Source: Mercenaria mercenaria
Lineage: Eukaryota; Mollusca; Bivalvia; Venerida; Veneridae
Direction: 5' to 3'
Assembly (NCBI RefSeq): GCF_021730395.1
Contig: NC_069378.1
Coordinates: 46,203,001 to 46,267,000, forward strand
DNA: 64,000 bases
The first letter of the stretch is position 1; each line of letters starts with the position of its first letter. Positions 32,616 through 45,386 of this stretch are shown here, one piece after another. The notes beneath the pieces were generated by a model. That model worked only from the letters and a program-made list of their open reading frames with translations. It was not told the origin of the DNA and searched no databases. The translations under genes and the position numbers were made by a program.

Positions 32616-35475
32616 GGCCTGGTGCACAGTAAAGTGCCCAATTGGGTTAGCATCTAAGTCAAAAAATAAAGTTTTTACTTCCCCTTAAAAAATACCTTTT
32701 TTCTACTCTTCAACATGTTGTGCACAAGGATCAGTCCCCAAATAGAAAACCTTTTTGGGAATTTTTTCAAAAAAGGGGATTTAAGTTGCCATGTCGGTTG
32801 GGGACGGACATTCACTGTCATTCAAATTAGATTCCTACTGTAAATGTTTTATGCAAAACCACTTCTTTTATGTGTATTTTCTAATAGTTTGAGGTCACAG
32901 AAAAAGAAAATATAAGCCTAACTCCTTGCTTTTCCATTTTTTTTTAAAAAATAGCTAAATTCTTTGAAATTTACGATTATTTTCTGTTAATTGTAAAATT
33001 CATTTTAATATAAAATTTGGAAAATGAACATTTACAGCAGGAAAACACCTTTAAAGCAAATAATTAATACAAACAAAAAAGTAGAAATATAAATACTCTT
33101 ATTTATATTACATTTAAGCAGAAATATCATAAAAATAGTGCGGGAAACGGGGGACGGACATTACATAAAATGACTGGTTCACTTTTATAACTACTTTGGA
33201 ACATAAATTACCTGAAATTCAAATTTCTTAACAAAGGGAAACATTTGTGTCATTTCAATAGGTAATATGTCTATAAATATAAAAAAATGGTTTTACTAAA
33301 TGATAAAGGAAATTCATTTCAACATTCATTGAAATAGCAGTTAAAAAGCGAGCAAGATTGAATATTTCATTTTTACTAATTTTCAAAAAGTATTCTGCTA
33401 GTATTAACAGTATTTGTCAAAATCAGTTTTTACAATCAATTCTTTACTGCATATTATCATATATATGCAAGTACTGTTCTGTTTCAAAGATCATACATGC
33501 AGTACAGCATTCCCAAAAAAATAATCCATATCTAACAACCTTCCAGTAGAATACAAGCATTTTTAAATGTAGATGACCATAACATTACTGTATCAGTTCA
33601 GTTTTCTATCAGTGCTGTGTTAATGGTACAAAAAAATAATGATAACATAATAATGTTTTGTCTATGATTGAAAAAATATAACACTTCAACACATTGTTTT
33701 TTTTTTGTATACTTGTTTGTATAATTGACCAGTCTTTTATTTTTCATGGTTTAATTTAATATAATACTTTTTTAAAAGGGGAAGTCCTTGGAAAAAAAAG
33801 GCAAAATATATATCCTTACTAGGGTTTTAATTGTATACAATACACTGGATTATAACACTTACATCAAAGAGTGTTGTTTTAGGTAAAGATTCCATAATGA
33901 TCAATTAAGATCCAGTTTAGGGTTTTATGGTCCCTTGTAATTTTTGGCACCCTGTTAGAAAGTGTGATTTTGTGATCTTCTATGGCCACCCTGTTTTTAT
34001 GGCATGTTTTTTGCCATCTCAATGGGTCACTAATTAATTATTTTTTTTTAATTAAGGAATTGATTTTGATGCATCTTATGACCCTTTATTGTGTTGATGA
34101 AAATGTAAGAGAAAATATAAAAGATAAGAAATATACAGTGGGGCATTTAGGGAGGGGATCAAGTGTTTAAACAGTATGGTACATTTCAAAACGTTTTTTA
34201 ATGACTAAGGGACAAAAGGTGGGCATGGATATGTTTGTTAAAACCTATGAATTACAACACTATAAATTTCAAGAAGACAGAAGACTAAAAATTCTACTTA
34301 CTTTTTTCAAACATGTAGTTTTAGTAAAAAAATGTAATGTCCGTCCCCCAACACTTTAAATGTCTTATAGATAATGTTTGGCAAAGTTTTACTTTTATAT
34401 ATAACCATTAGTCTTTTTTCACTTTTTTTTCATGAGTTTCTTTATATGAAAGTAAAATTCATGTATGAAACTGATTCATTTTGCTAAAGATTTCAATAAA
34501 TTTTGACTTTTTTTTACACACACTGTGTTTTTAAGGAAAAAATGTCACAAAATAATGTATTTTACTGATTTTTAAATGCTTTTTTTAAAAAAAATTCAGT
34601 TCTTATTGGTAAATCAAAATAAAAGAAATTGAATTTGATAGAAAATAACAATATAATACAACATTTAAAATAAAATGATAAGTGGGGACGGACATTACGG
34701 GGACGGACATTACATATAACTTTTACACTTTGTCAATATCAAAAAAAACTGTTTTGATTGATTTCAACAATTTTTGGAAATGTTACTCATGTCATCTATG
34801 TAATAAAAATGGGGCTGCAAATTTCTAGTTTTAAAAACACTTAATGAAGTTTATGGTAGGGGGACGGACATTACGGATTTTTTGTCACAAACTAACTTTT
34901 GATGAGATATTCGGCTATATTTATTTATAGACTTGATGTACAGAAATGCTACTTTGACTATTTCAACTTACATATTTTTCAAACTTTTTAAAGGCCATCC
35001 CACATTTCTAGCACCAAAAGTTACTATTTTTTTTCTTCACTTTTTTAAGTAAAAGAAATTTTCAGATTTCTAGGGCGTTACATCCATACAACGTTGGTTC
35101 AAACCATGATCTCAAACAAGAAATACGGGAGAACATGATGTTATATATCAAATGAAAGCAAAGATTTTTTCTTTCACAAAAAGTTAATTTGTGAAGATGT
35201 AAAAAAGAACAAATTTCTGTCAGACAGCGTTACAAAAATGATGAAATTTTAGATGCTAACCCGTTACAATGCAAAAATGGCAAATTTTTTCCCTACTTAA
35301 ACTTGTCGCACTACTTTATTTCTAAATTTTTCCCATGATAAATGTTCACCTCCACATCTACATCTGTATCATCCCTTATTAATAAACTTTTTTCATAGTT
35401 CTTCAGCATTGTTTGAAAGATGGGGCTATGTACATGATTTTTTGCTGAATTGGGCACTTTACTGTGCACCAGGCC
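32616..35475. mobile_element. 2.86-kb TIR element with internal GGACGGACATTAC repeats
   Basis: A 28-bp perfect TIR begins GGCCTGGTGCACAGTAAAGT and ends GCCCAATT, with the exact complement at 35448-35475. GTAG flanks both sides (32612-32615, 35476-35479). A further inner pair, GGGTTAGCATCTAA (32644) and its complement (35250), is also inverted. Six copies of GGGGACGGACATTAC or a close variant lie at about 32800, 33150, 34335 (inverted), 34683, 34699 and 34859. No transposase frame. Superfamily undetermined; a 4-bp duplication would exclude typical hAT and Harbinger elements. Confidence 0.8.
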
Positions 35476-35663
35476 GTAGATCTAATTGTCTATTACAAGT
35501 CTCTGAAAGTTTTACATTACAAACATAATGTAGACTTCCGCACTCTTTCAGTCCGTAAATTATGGACTGGATGTATGAATTAATGCAGAAGTTAAGTTAA
35601 CTCAAAATCGCAGGTGATTTTAAATGAACTCTTTTCCCCCTCCACCTTCATTGGAAGCAGATA

Positions 35664-36585
35664 GTTCTAAAATTAATGTCGGACTTCAATATTTTACGAT
35701 TTTTTTGACATTTAATAATTTATAGTCCGACGTTTTATCGAAATTATAGGGTAGCTATCCTACTCGCCCCGACGCGAGCGTTAGCGTCACACAAATGTTA
35801 AAGTTTGCGTACCACCCCAAATATTAGTCCATTGAGATACATTGCTTTCATATTTTACGTACTTGTTTACCATCCAGTCCCCAGTCTGTAAAAAGGAGGA
35901 GGCTACTCTATCAAGCATTTTGACTGAATTACGGCCCCTTTTCAACTTGTAATGTTAAAGTTTTACTCGTTGCTTATATTATACTATCAAGCACTGAGAA
36001 TAGTCGATCGCGCTGTCCACTGACAGCTCTTGTTTCATTGAGGGCAAATGTCCTTCAACTGTAAAAAATCTGCGGCCACTATTTAACCATTGGTACCGCC
36101 GAATGCATGTGGACTAGCCTTTTAAAGTGCTTTGATACGAACTTATAACTTATTTAAATAACTTTTAATTAAATTACAACCAATAAATGCTGGGCACATC
36201 CATCAGTTATAAACATATGCATACAACATAGACAATGTACGTTAGTAACGGGACGCATTTCTTTTCGAAGCCGACCGTGAGATTGTTTTTTCGTCTAAAG
36301 CATTTTTTATTAAAAGAAGATTTGACAGTTTTGTGTTGTGTTGCGAAATTTTATGTTCAAAGTGGGGACAGATCTTCAATATTTTCAGTAAGACAGTATG
36401 TTCAAAGGATGCGTTGGTATTTAGCTATCGGTTTTTACTCACTTCCACCATGAACTTGTAAAACCTTCCAGAAGAATTTTTGCGTAAAGCTCTACTGGGA
36501 AATTCATAACTTTGATAAGACATTGGACTAATATGAAATGTCAATATCGTAAAACATTGAAGTCCGATGTTTATTTTTAGAACTA
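35664..36585. mobile_element. Inverted-repeat pair around a pearl-like insertion
   Basis: The segment 35664-35715 (AGTTCTAAAATTAATGTCGG.., ATATTTTACGATTTT) pairs with 36533-36585 (TATCGTAAAACATTGAAGTC.., TTTTTAGAACT) in inverted orientation. The arms are about 50 bp with several mismatches. The interior includes the single-unit pearl-like sequence at 35750-36035. Perhaps an old TIR element; ends and target duplication not resolved. Confidence 0.45.
35750..36035 (+). repeat. Pearl-like element, single core unit
   Basis: Begins GTAGCTATCCTACTCGCCCC and ends CGCTGTCCACTGACAGCTC TTGTTT. The same head and core (TATCCTACTC.., 'aagtt..gtaccac', 'ctgaattacggccc') occur in tandem at 61301-61835. Helentron-associated bivalve repeats of the pearl type have this build: short head, core of about 160 bp in one or more copies, hairpin tail. 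Confidence 0.5.
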
Positions 36586-36722
36586 CATTATCAAATAATA
36601 TCCAAAATTACAAATTTTCTGGCGAGTTAAAGCGATTTATGTACTGTACACGATTAACATTTACCCGTTTACTGTGTGTCTACACGCCTATATGCGCAAG
36701 CGATAAAACCAATAGCTTTACA

Positions 36723-37529
36723 TAGGGTTGGATGCCGGTTCCCGGTATCGGTGCAATACCGAATAATCACTTTGAAAAGTACCGGTATATACCGAAAAGA
36801 ACTGGTTCCTATTTCGGTATTTCCATAAAAGTAAAAACAAAATTCTTACAAAATCTGCGGCAAAATAAAGCAGAAATTTAAGCAAATAGCGTAATAACAC
36901 AATCGACATTGTGTAAATAAAAAGTTACGAGACTAAGCTGTAACCTACGTAAACAAATAATCGGTTTTGGCGAACCATTAGAAATAATGTTATTGTTGGA
37001 ATGTTGGTTGTTTGAAGTGTTTTGAAGGTTATTGTTCAATTTAAATGTGTGCAAAGTTTTTTCACATTAAAAACATTACTAGTCAACCTAGTCGAAGATT
37101 ATTATGAGTGAAAATGGGGTCTGACTTGTTAGAGGGGTAATTTGAAAGCTAATAAGTTTTTCAGTTTAACAGTTCTAGACGGGTACTGAGCTTTAAAAGC
37201 ATTACTACAGTGAGTGTATTCTAGATTTAAATTGCATAGTGAGCGAGGTATCTACTCTAGATTTTTATTTTGGAAAACTAGTCTGTAAGAAATGTTTATT
37301 TTTTACTCTTTCATAATCTAATGATACAACATTCCATTAACAGACTTAAAATGTTTATTTATCACAGCAAATTTTCATGTATATCTACTTACATAGGTGT
37401 ATATAATACTAAGCAAGTCACTGCTTATGTGATGTACTACAAAGCATGGTATCGGTATCATTAAAAATACCGTATCGTTTCGTTGGTGTCGGTATCGGAC
37501 CGCTTCGTTCTTAATGATATCCAACCCTA
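36723..37529. mobile_element. 0.8-kb hAT-like non-autonomous element
   Basis: Ends TAGGGTTGGATGCC and (reverse complement) TAGGGTTGGATATC, flanked by the perfect 8-bp duplication GCTTTACA (36715-36722, 37530-37537). TAGGG termini plus 8 bp indicate the hAT superfamily. Subterminal regions are rich in CGGTAT/ATACCG repeats (for example TTCCCGGTATCGG, ACCGGTATATACCG, GTCGGTATCGG), likely transposase-binding type repeats. No coding frame. Confidence 0.85.
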
Positions 37530-37537
37530 GCTTTACA

Positions 37538-38532
37538 TGACTGCGCTGTGATTTATCCTCCATTATTTTAGTCCTTCGAAGTTTTGACATTTAGATTGCC
37601 TGTCAAAAATATGAGACAATCTGAACGTCGAATTATTTTGACTACCCACAGTTTTTCATTCACAGACTTGATGCCATGCTGCATGATTTCTACACCGTAC
37701 CTCAAAATACACGGGTCCCCTCTTCCACAAGTCCCCTAGTCAAAATAATTTGATATTCAGATTGTTTTACATTTGTGAAATAAACTTCAAAACTTCAGAA
37801 CCTTACCATGTAAGAAGGCTGTCTGCAGTGCTATATTTGATTTGATTGCAATAAATTGTACCATTTTGCAATGGAATCGCACCAGGCAGTGCCAAATGTG
37901 GCACGGAAATGTCAAAACTGCCTGAACTAGCAAAAATGTTACAAAATTTTCCGTGAAAATAGTGCAGTTACGATTTTTTGTCCCAGCTGTCATGGCTGTA
38001 GAAGGGGAAAAGCCAGTCAGAGTAATGTCTGAAGACAATAATTAAATGGTATCGTTTCCTGTTTGAAAAATTGTGTAAGCATTCACAAAAATCTGTAAAC
38101 ATGGGAGTCTTAGTTTCTTGTATACATCAAACTTTCCTGTCATGTATATGACTGCACCACCATTTTATGTCTGCATAGGTACTTTTATAAGTTGTAACTG
38201 TATGATTTCAATGGATATAATTGCCTACTTTATTTCAAGAATGATGAGGCCATGATTTGAACACAATGGAGATAACTAAATACCCGTATTGTATCATTGT
38301 CTATACTATGGTACAGTCGGCTTCAGAAATATGGTAAAAGATACATTATTTCTACATTTTAAACTGGGCTGATAATACCATTTTGTATACTATTTGCATA
38401 GTTTTAAGACAATAAGCAGACAAACAGAGGGGCAACATTTGCTATTCTGGACTATAACATCATACAGATTTAAGCTGTTGACTGCATTTGCAGAAATCTA
38501 ATATTTGATGTTATGGAGTGCTGCTAGTGAAG
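37538..38532. other. Unique AT-rich DNA, nothing recognised
   Basis: No gene, RNA or repeat with partners in the window. A short stretch near 37860-38040 is less AT-rich but gives no convincing exon. Confidence 0.5.
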
Positions 38533-40673
38533 TTTTTTAGCTCACTAGCTTGTGTATGTGATAGAGGCTGTATTTTTGAACTGATCTTCATGAAATTTGG
38601 TCCGAATGATTACCTTTAATGAAATCTAGGCCTAGTTCTAAAATGGGTCATCTGGGGTCAAAAACTAGGTCACTAGGTCAAATCAAGGAAAAATCTTGTG
38701 TATGCGATAGGGGCTGTATTTTTCAATTGATCTTCATGAGTATTGGTCAGAATGATTACCTTGATGAAATTTAGGCCAAGTTTGAACATGGATCATCTGG
38801 GTTCAAAAACTAGGTCACTAGGTCAAATCTAAGAAAAACCTCGTCGTATGCAATAGAGGCTGTATTTTTCAACAGTTACTGGTCTTCATGAAAGTTAGCC
38901 AGAATGATTTAACCTTGATAAAATCTAGGCCGAGTTCGAAAATGGGTCATCTGGGGTCAAAAACTATGGCACTAGGTCAAATCGAAGAAAAACATTGTGT
39001 ATGCAATAGAGGCTGTATTTTTCAATTGATCTTCATGAAGTTTGGTCAGAGTGATTGCCTTGATGAAATCTAGGTCGAGTTTGAATATGGGTTATCTGAG
39101 TTCAAAAACTAGGTCACTAGGTAAAATTTAAGAAAAATCTTGTGTTTGCAATAGAGACTGTATTTTTCAATTGATTTTTATGAAATTTGGTCAGGATGAT
39201 TGCCTTAATGAAATCTAGGTCAAGTTTAAATATCAGGGTTTCAGAAATCCCATGTCTGGAGCCCGGGGGCTACCAGAAAATTCTGTCTGGCTATTAAATA
39301 TTTTCAGAGCGTGCCCGTCGGCCTACCTTAAAACTCTATATCGAGTAGCCCGGTAATCAATAACCTAGTCTTCATGCATAACTTTGACAGTTTCACATAA
39401 TCCCCTTGTTTATCGAGTAATACACGCCAGAGGCATTAATTATCTTATGACCTATTGTCACAGTCGGCAAACAATTGACCATTTTTAATTGTACCCCTGG
39501 GCAAATGTTTACCTGTGCACACAAGGTTTTAGACTGATCCAAAAGCTTCCAAGTTGCTGACCTGTAGTGTTCAAAACAATTGGCAAACCAGTCTGAAAAT
39601 TACGTCATCTTACCGCCACCTGCCAAAGTGTACTTTCGTTTTTGCTGACCTCCATATTTATCAAGTAGAATCTGATATTCGATTAAGTTAAGTGCTTACA
39701 TCGACTATATGCTTTTTAATGTAAATACTTGTACAGAATGCAAAAATCGACAATAATTTAGCAAAAATTGACGCATTCATGTCAGAAACTATACCTGATT
39801 TCGGAGAAACATAAATTCGGATACGTAATTACATAGTTACAAGAAAAAAGAGAAACGCAATTTACTCGGCTTTAGTCCTTTTATCAAACTGCTTTTTAAA
39901 AGATGTTAAGAATCAGACTGAATTATTTGTCGACTTAAAATGATTTTATAAGCTAAATTGCAAATATTAAATAAGGAATTTGCAAATTTATAAAAATTGA
40001 CTGACCTCTGTTTATGCTTGTCATTATAACAATAATTAGAGGGAGAAGAATTCCCAATTTAAATAATTTTATCTTCTAAAATGAAAAAAATGAGAAAAAT
40101 TTAGTGTCAGATGATACTTGTAATTGCTATTTTAGAGAACAAAATCTACAATAACATGCATATAGCTAGAATTAAGAAACCCTATATTAATTTAAGCATT
40201 CCATCCCAACTGTAGACATTAGTATACAAGCACTTAGCAAATAATCCAAAATGGTCAGTGCCGAATAAACTAAAATGTTCGGGCTACCAGTAAATTTGCA
40301 GATTTCTGAAACCCTGAATAATTGGTTCATCGGAGGTCAAAAACTAGGTCACTTGGTCAAATCAAAGAAAAAACTTGTGTATGTGATAGAGGCTGTATTT
40401 TTCAAATGATCTTCATAGATTTTGGTCAGAATGATTGCCTTGATAAAATCTAGGTCGAGTTTGAACATGGGTCATCTAGGGTCAAAAACTAGGTCACTAG
40501 GTCATATCTAAGACAATGCTTGTTTAATCGCAAGAGACCAGTTTTTTGGTCCAATCTTAATGAAAATTGGTCAGAATATTTGTTTCCATGAAATCATTAG
40601 GTCAAACATGTTTTACACTGTTATGGTTTGTTTCTTAGGTTAGCGACCTAGGGCCATCTTGGCCCTTTTGTTT
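38533..40673 (+). repeat. Pearl-like tandem-core element, interrupted
   Basis: Head TTTTTTAGCTCACTAGCTTG, then core units of about 145-155 bp starting near 38550, 38695, 38839, 38994, 39138 and 40373 (each with 'gtatgcaatagaggctgtattttt', 'cttcatgaa.ttggtcagaatgatt', 'gtcaaaaactaggtcactaggtcaaat'). The tail has GTTAGCGACCTAGGGCCATC TTGGCCC, a hairpin (GGGCCATCTTGGCCC). Fits the pearl/Helentron-associated layout. ORFs inside merely translate the core. A TIR element at 39234 splits one core unit. Confidence 0.7.
39234..40316. mobile_element. 1.08-kb CAGGGTTTC-ended TIR element in the pearl-like array
   Basis: A 16-bp perfect TIR (CAGGGTTTCAGAAATC and GATTTCTGAAACCCTG), with a second matching patch just inside (CTGGAGCCCGGG, and CTGGTAGCCCGAA on the other strand). 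The pearl-like unit is cut between 'aagtttaaatat' and 'ggttcatc', giving the empty site. The 8-bp duplication expected for a hAT element is not clean (AAATAT versus AATAAT). No transposase frame. Confidence 0.75.
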
Positions 40674-40764
40674 GCATTTCTAGGTACTTTTCTGTCAGAG
40701 TAATCAAGATGTCTTTGTGCTGAACTGCCTCTACACAGGTTGCGAGTGTAATTATGTAAACTTA

Positions 40765-40926
40765 AAGGCAGTAATGGGGAGATCTTAGATCTGCTTACCA
40801 CAGGGTCGTGAGTTCGATCCTTGGGTAAGGTGTATGGTCTGTGTGGTGATAAAAGACATTCTGCCTGAAATAATTTGTCCTTCACCTCTGATTCATGTGC
40901 AGAAGTTGACGCTTATGAAAAAAATG
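40765..40926 (+). mobile_element. tRNA-derived SINE
   Basis: The tRNA-like head ends in GGTCGTGAGTTCGATCC, a perfect pol III B box. It is followed by TTGGGTAAGG and the unrelated body 'cttcacctctgattcatgtgcagaagttg', then an A-run. Length is about 160 bp. tRNA-headed SINEs with such central text are common in molluscs; I cannot assign the family name. Confidence 0.65.
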
Positions 40927-41129
40927 TTACTACGGATACTGAACTTGTGGATAGGTTAACTGTTGACCTAAGCATAACTGAAATAATGTTGGAAAATAGT
41001 GCTAAACATTATGTTTCCAGTCAGATTCCTTGAGGCAAATGTTACATGAGCTTTTTATAAGCCTGATTTTTTTGTGGACTTCCCCTTTGTTGTTCCTGTC
41101 CTTTGGGCATCAACAATCAAGTTCTTTAA

Positions 41130-41215
41130 ATTTTGATCCCATCCTCTGATATAACCCTTCGGGCGTATATTGCCCCGCTTGGCGGAGCTCTTGTTTAAAA
41201 CTATATACATCTGCA
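41130..41215 (+). repeat. Isolated pearl-like tail fragment
   Basis: CCCTTCGGGCGTATATTGCC and CCGCTTGGCGGAGCTCTTGTTT contain a hairpin (CCGCTTGGCGG) followed by the GAGCTCTTGTTT end seen on pearl-like repeats. No core unit is attached. Confidence 0.35.
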
Positions 41216-41375
41216 TTGATTGGATCTTGATGCAAACGATGGCATAGTGAATGTTTGTCTTTTGGCGTTTCAATGGATGATCTTTTGAATGATCTACAAG
41301 CGAAATTTTCTTAAAATAAAATGTTATAAAAAAAGAGAAAATTTTAATGGAAAATGACATTGTAAAATAAATTGG

Positions 41376-42232
41376 TAGGGGTGACTATTGAGGCCAATTT
41401 TGACTATTGCAATACTATTGATATTGCTTAAAAACTATTGCGATACTATTCTATTGCAGGTTACTAAATTTCGATACATTGCAATAGTTATCAGCCATCA
41501 TAAATTTTTTACAGTAAAGTTACCAACTGGCATTGTTTCAGTGAAAAAAAACGGCACTGTTTATAATTCCTGTTAACACACATTGAGATGTTTGTATAAC
41601 TGAAACGGACAGAAAAAAATTTTAACATAAATATTTCTTGCCTTCCATGGGTTTGGAAAAAAATAAGTAAAACAATAAACCTATGCAAGGTAACTCAAAC
41701 CGATCGGCCATTTTGTTGCGAATGTCCCAAAATGTTCAATAACCCAAAGCATCGAAAAAGAAAGAAAATTAACGGATTGGATTAAGGTGTACCAGCACTA
41801 AATGAAGGGCCCTACCGAACAGTTTGCTGTATAATACAAATAGCCTTCTTTCTCCATGTCCATAGTACATTTTCTCATCTAAATTAACAGGTTTTTTAAA
41901 CATATTTAATCAAAGTTTCAAAAAAACTAAATTTATTAATTATCTCCCAGACTTCTCAGTCATTTATGGTAGTTTTTAAATTTCCCTGAGGGTAATTATT
42001 GAAATGGAGACGTAAACATTTTCCGAGGCGCAAATGAAAGCTGGCTCTGTTTCTTGGTTTATAAATTATAAATTATTTCTGTATTTACTAAAATTTCAAA
42101 ACTATCGAAACTATCGATTGTTGAAGGAACTATCGGCGATTGTTATTGGATCGTGACTTTTCTATCGATGCATGCTATCGGGACACTTAGTATTGCAATG
42201 CATCGATAGTTCGATGTATCGTTACACCCCTA
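41376..42232. mobile_element. 0.86-kb hAT-like non-autonomous element
   Basis: Ends TAGGGGTGACTATTG and ..CGTTACACCCCTA, flanked by the perfect 8-bp duplication TAAATTGG (41368-41375, 42233-42240). Subterminal zones are packed with short CTATTG / ATCGAT repeats (ACTATTGCAATACTATTG on the left, TATCGATGCATGCTATCG on the right). No coding capacity. Confidence 0.85.
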
Positions 42233-43611
42233 TAAATTGGGATTCAAAAAGGACTATTTGACAATTAATAAATAAATGTATACGAGCAACTCCATCCCCG
42301 TGGCACATATTTTGCTAATTCTTTGCAAAAATTTTATTCAAGTATTGAGTCATGTAATATTCATAACTGCATGTATTACAGTGTACACGTGTTTGCATTG
42401 CCATTAGAAGGCAGCAGTATGTAGGCCCGAGATGGGAAATTTGCATTTTTCGTGATTCCATTTATACCTTTATAAATATAATACATGCCAATAGAGTTTT
42501 TGTGAATATAAAAATAAAAAATGCAGTCAAAACTAACTTTTTACCACTCAGACTTTAGTCCCATTGTAAAAAAATTACCGGTAAGTAAAGTACCTTCAGT
42601 TTACATTACATTAATTTATTATCTCAACTATTTTACCATTTTACAGCAGTGTATTAAATTACATGTAGAGAATGTATTATGCCCTGTCAAGCTTAGCATG
42701 TAAACTTCTAGTATGTAATTTTAATCCTCTTTTTGTGTATTGTACAAGTGTGACACTTGAGAAATTAATTTATGGTTGAAATATTGTAAGTGCCTCAAAA
42801 TACAGTGAGGGCATTTTAAGTTTTTATAATAATGAGTCATATACAAAATGTAGAAAATTTATTACATACTTTGTGAAGAGTTAGAGGAGTAGGTTGAATA
42901 AACAAATAAACAGTTTTACAGAATTCCTTGTTATTGTTTAGATTGGAAAATCGCTGTGTTCAGTTTGTTTTGTTTATTGGATTAATTCTTTTCTGATAAT
43001 GGATTTGCTCATGTGTAAGTATGAACAATTTTGTTGGTAATAAACTTGATATCCATTCTTGAAAGTTTTTTTCTTTAATATATAATTGAACTTTTTGAAG
43101 ATTGTTGTATCTCAGAGAATAATTAACATTACTGAATGAGTGAATCTGTTCAAAATTTACTCAGACTGGCACAACTTTCTAAAGAGCGTCTTTTAACAGA
43201 CTTGTATAATTTAGACTTTGACCTGACACTGTTCAAATCTTCATAACAGAATTTAACAATATTGTAGAAAAAATTTAAAGTTGTATTTCTTGAGCTCAAC
43301 CAGGATTTTGTTTGTTTGAAACCTTTGTCAGCAATAGCATATATCTTCTAAGTTCTAATACAAGAGAAAACAGACTGCTGAGGTAGCTTTTAGAATTTAG
43401 AGTGTTTAATATTCTTTGGAGGGGTCTCCAATATGAGTATATAACTGGGGGACTTTATATATGCAGAAATACATACAGAGTTGTGAAGTTTACAGGCACT
43501 AGCTGAAACATACTCTTAAAAAGGGAGAGCATCTGGTTATTTTTACCTGCACTGAAAGATTAATAGATCATGACTTAAGGGGCAGGGAAAGTTGGGCCTG
43601 AGATTTATTTG

Positions 43612-43811
43612 AATGCCAAGTTCTATACCTGGCGGCAAATGATTTACCTTTGCGACCAGTGCAGACCAAGATCTGTGCAGGCTGATCATGGTCTCTACTG
43701 TTCGGTTTCAGCAAGAAAATTTCAGTGAACACCTCTTTGAATATTAAGTGCACTGCCCAAATTGAATGATTGACCAGTCCATTTTAGAAATTTATCAGGG
43801 TAAGGGTTTAA
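43612..43811 (-). mobile_element. P2 MITE, diverged copy
   Basis: Contains the family core (TTGCGACCAGTGCAGACCA.., GTGCAGGCTGATCATGGTCT) and the ending CCATTTTAGAAATTTATCAG followed by GGTAAGGGTTTAA. The terminal TTAA is altered. Confidence 0.65.
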
Positions 43812-45175
43812 GTCTAAAGGAAAAGGACATTTTAAGCTTTAGAAAGTTGGTATTTAAGCTTGAATCACGAACTTGAAAGAGCTTGTTCTCTACTGGGGCA
43901 GGATGACTTACATGATAAGATCTTCACCTCTGATTTGTTTAGGGAAGTTTATACTGTAATTGAGTCAGTCACATGCAGAGAATTATAAAGTTTCACAAAT
44001 GTGTCATCTTTAGATAAACTGCTGTATCCGATCACCACTTAATTTTTTTTATAAACACAATTTTTTATAAAAACAATTTCAGAAAATAAGTGTCATTCAT
44101 ACTTAGTCTCCCACACCTTTAATAAGGTAACAGTCAGGTGTAATATGACTTTGCAGAGCAGAGTCATATATAATGCAGTTTCACAGGTCATAAAACTGCC
44201 ATCTTAAAAATGTTGACACTTTCATTGGACTTACTGATACACTGATGTAACTACTGGAGAAGAATATCCCACTTAAACCATTCTTCTATGCTTCCCTTGT
44301 TATAATCCAAACTCCACACATGTCAGCTCAGTAATTTGTTTGCACTTGGTATTTTTCTTAGGGGAAAGTTCAAAATGGTTCAAAACAGAATTTTAAGTAG
44401 CCTGGTATACAGTTTTAGTATTCAGTAATTTGGTTGCTCATGATTGGGTAATCTTATTGAGCTGCCATCCTTTTGCTACAGAGGATTAATTCTCAGGATA
44501 CCCAGACTTATTTTGTGATTTACCTGTATCGCTTTGAGAATCTCCCCCAGTTAATACCTTTGACAGGTTACCTGATAAATGCACCTTTTGTAATCTTGAG
44601 GTACCCTGAGGGGGCGTAAATTTAATTTAGACCAATTGAATAAAAGTTTAATGTGTTGAAACTAATTGGTCAAAGTGACAGATGAAAAGATATATAGGGC
44701 TATAATTACATGGGTAAGTGGATTGGAATATAATTTGTTTCCATGACATATGTCAAAATCAGCTTAAACTATTAGAGCTTGAAGAGAAATTGTTTTATTA
44801 TAAGGTTTCTGGTGACCATTAAAGAAACGTGTCTACAAACTTGAATAAAGCAAGTCTAGATACGAAAATTCGAAAGGCCCCTTCCAACCCACTTTTCTGT
44901 GATCGTGCAGAACTGAACTTGCCGGTTCAGATTAGGCTTCAGACAGGTTGCTTATCTGGATGCGGAGTTTTCTCAATTGATTCCCATCCATCAAAGCTTC
45001 ATCAGAATCCCAAGATTAACCTCTAATTTATTTCTTTTGTTTAAATCTGATGAGCATGCATCCTCATAATAACTTCCGGAAGTAGATACAGCAAATCAGT
45101 GTTCATCATTCGGCACGCCAGATTAAAAATTCAAACATCTAATGGAAGCAAAATACTTGCAAACAATGAATTGAC

Positions 45176-45386
45176 CTTCACCCTGCTAAATTTCTAAAAT
45201 GGACTGGTCCATCATTCAGTTTGGGTAGCACCACTTATTATTCAAAGCGGTGTTCACTGAAAATTTATTGACTGAATAGCAAACAGTGCAGATCATGATC
45301 AGCCTGCACAGATGTGCAGGCTGATCTTAATTGGTCTGTGCTGGTCGCAAAGGTAAAATCACTTGCTGCCATAGGCTAAAGGTTAA
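45176..45386 (+). mobile_element. P2 MITE
   Basis: Begins near CACCCTGCTAAATTTC and ends ATAGGCTAAAGGTTAA, with the full central palindrome (GATCATGATCAGCCTGCACA, TGTGCAGGCTGATC). Non-coding. Confidence 0.75.

Noticed and set aside
40765-40926. Functional tRNA gene
   Set aside because: The B box is good, but there is no acceptor stem pairing and the body continues into SINE-type sequence.
44829-45026. 65-codon plus-strand ORF upstream of beta-catenin
   Set aside because: No homology recognised and no splice sites bounding it; could be non-coding exon sequence, but unsupported.
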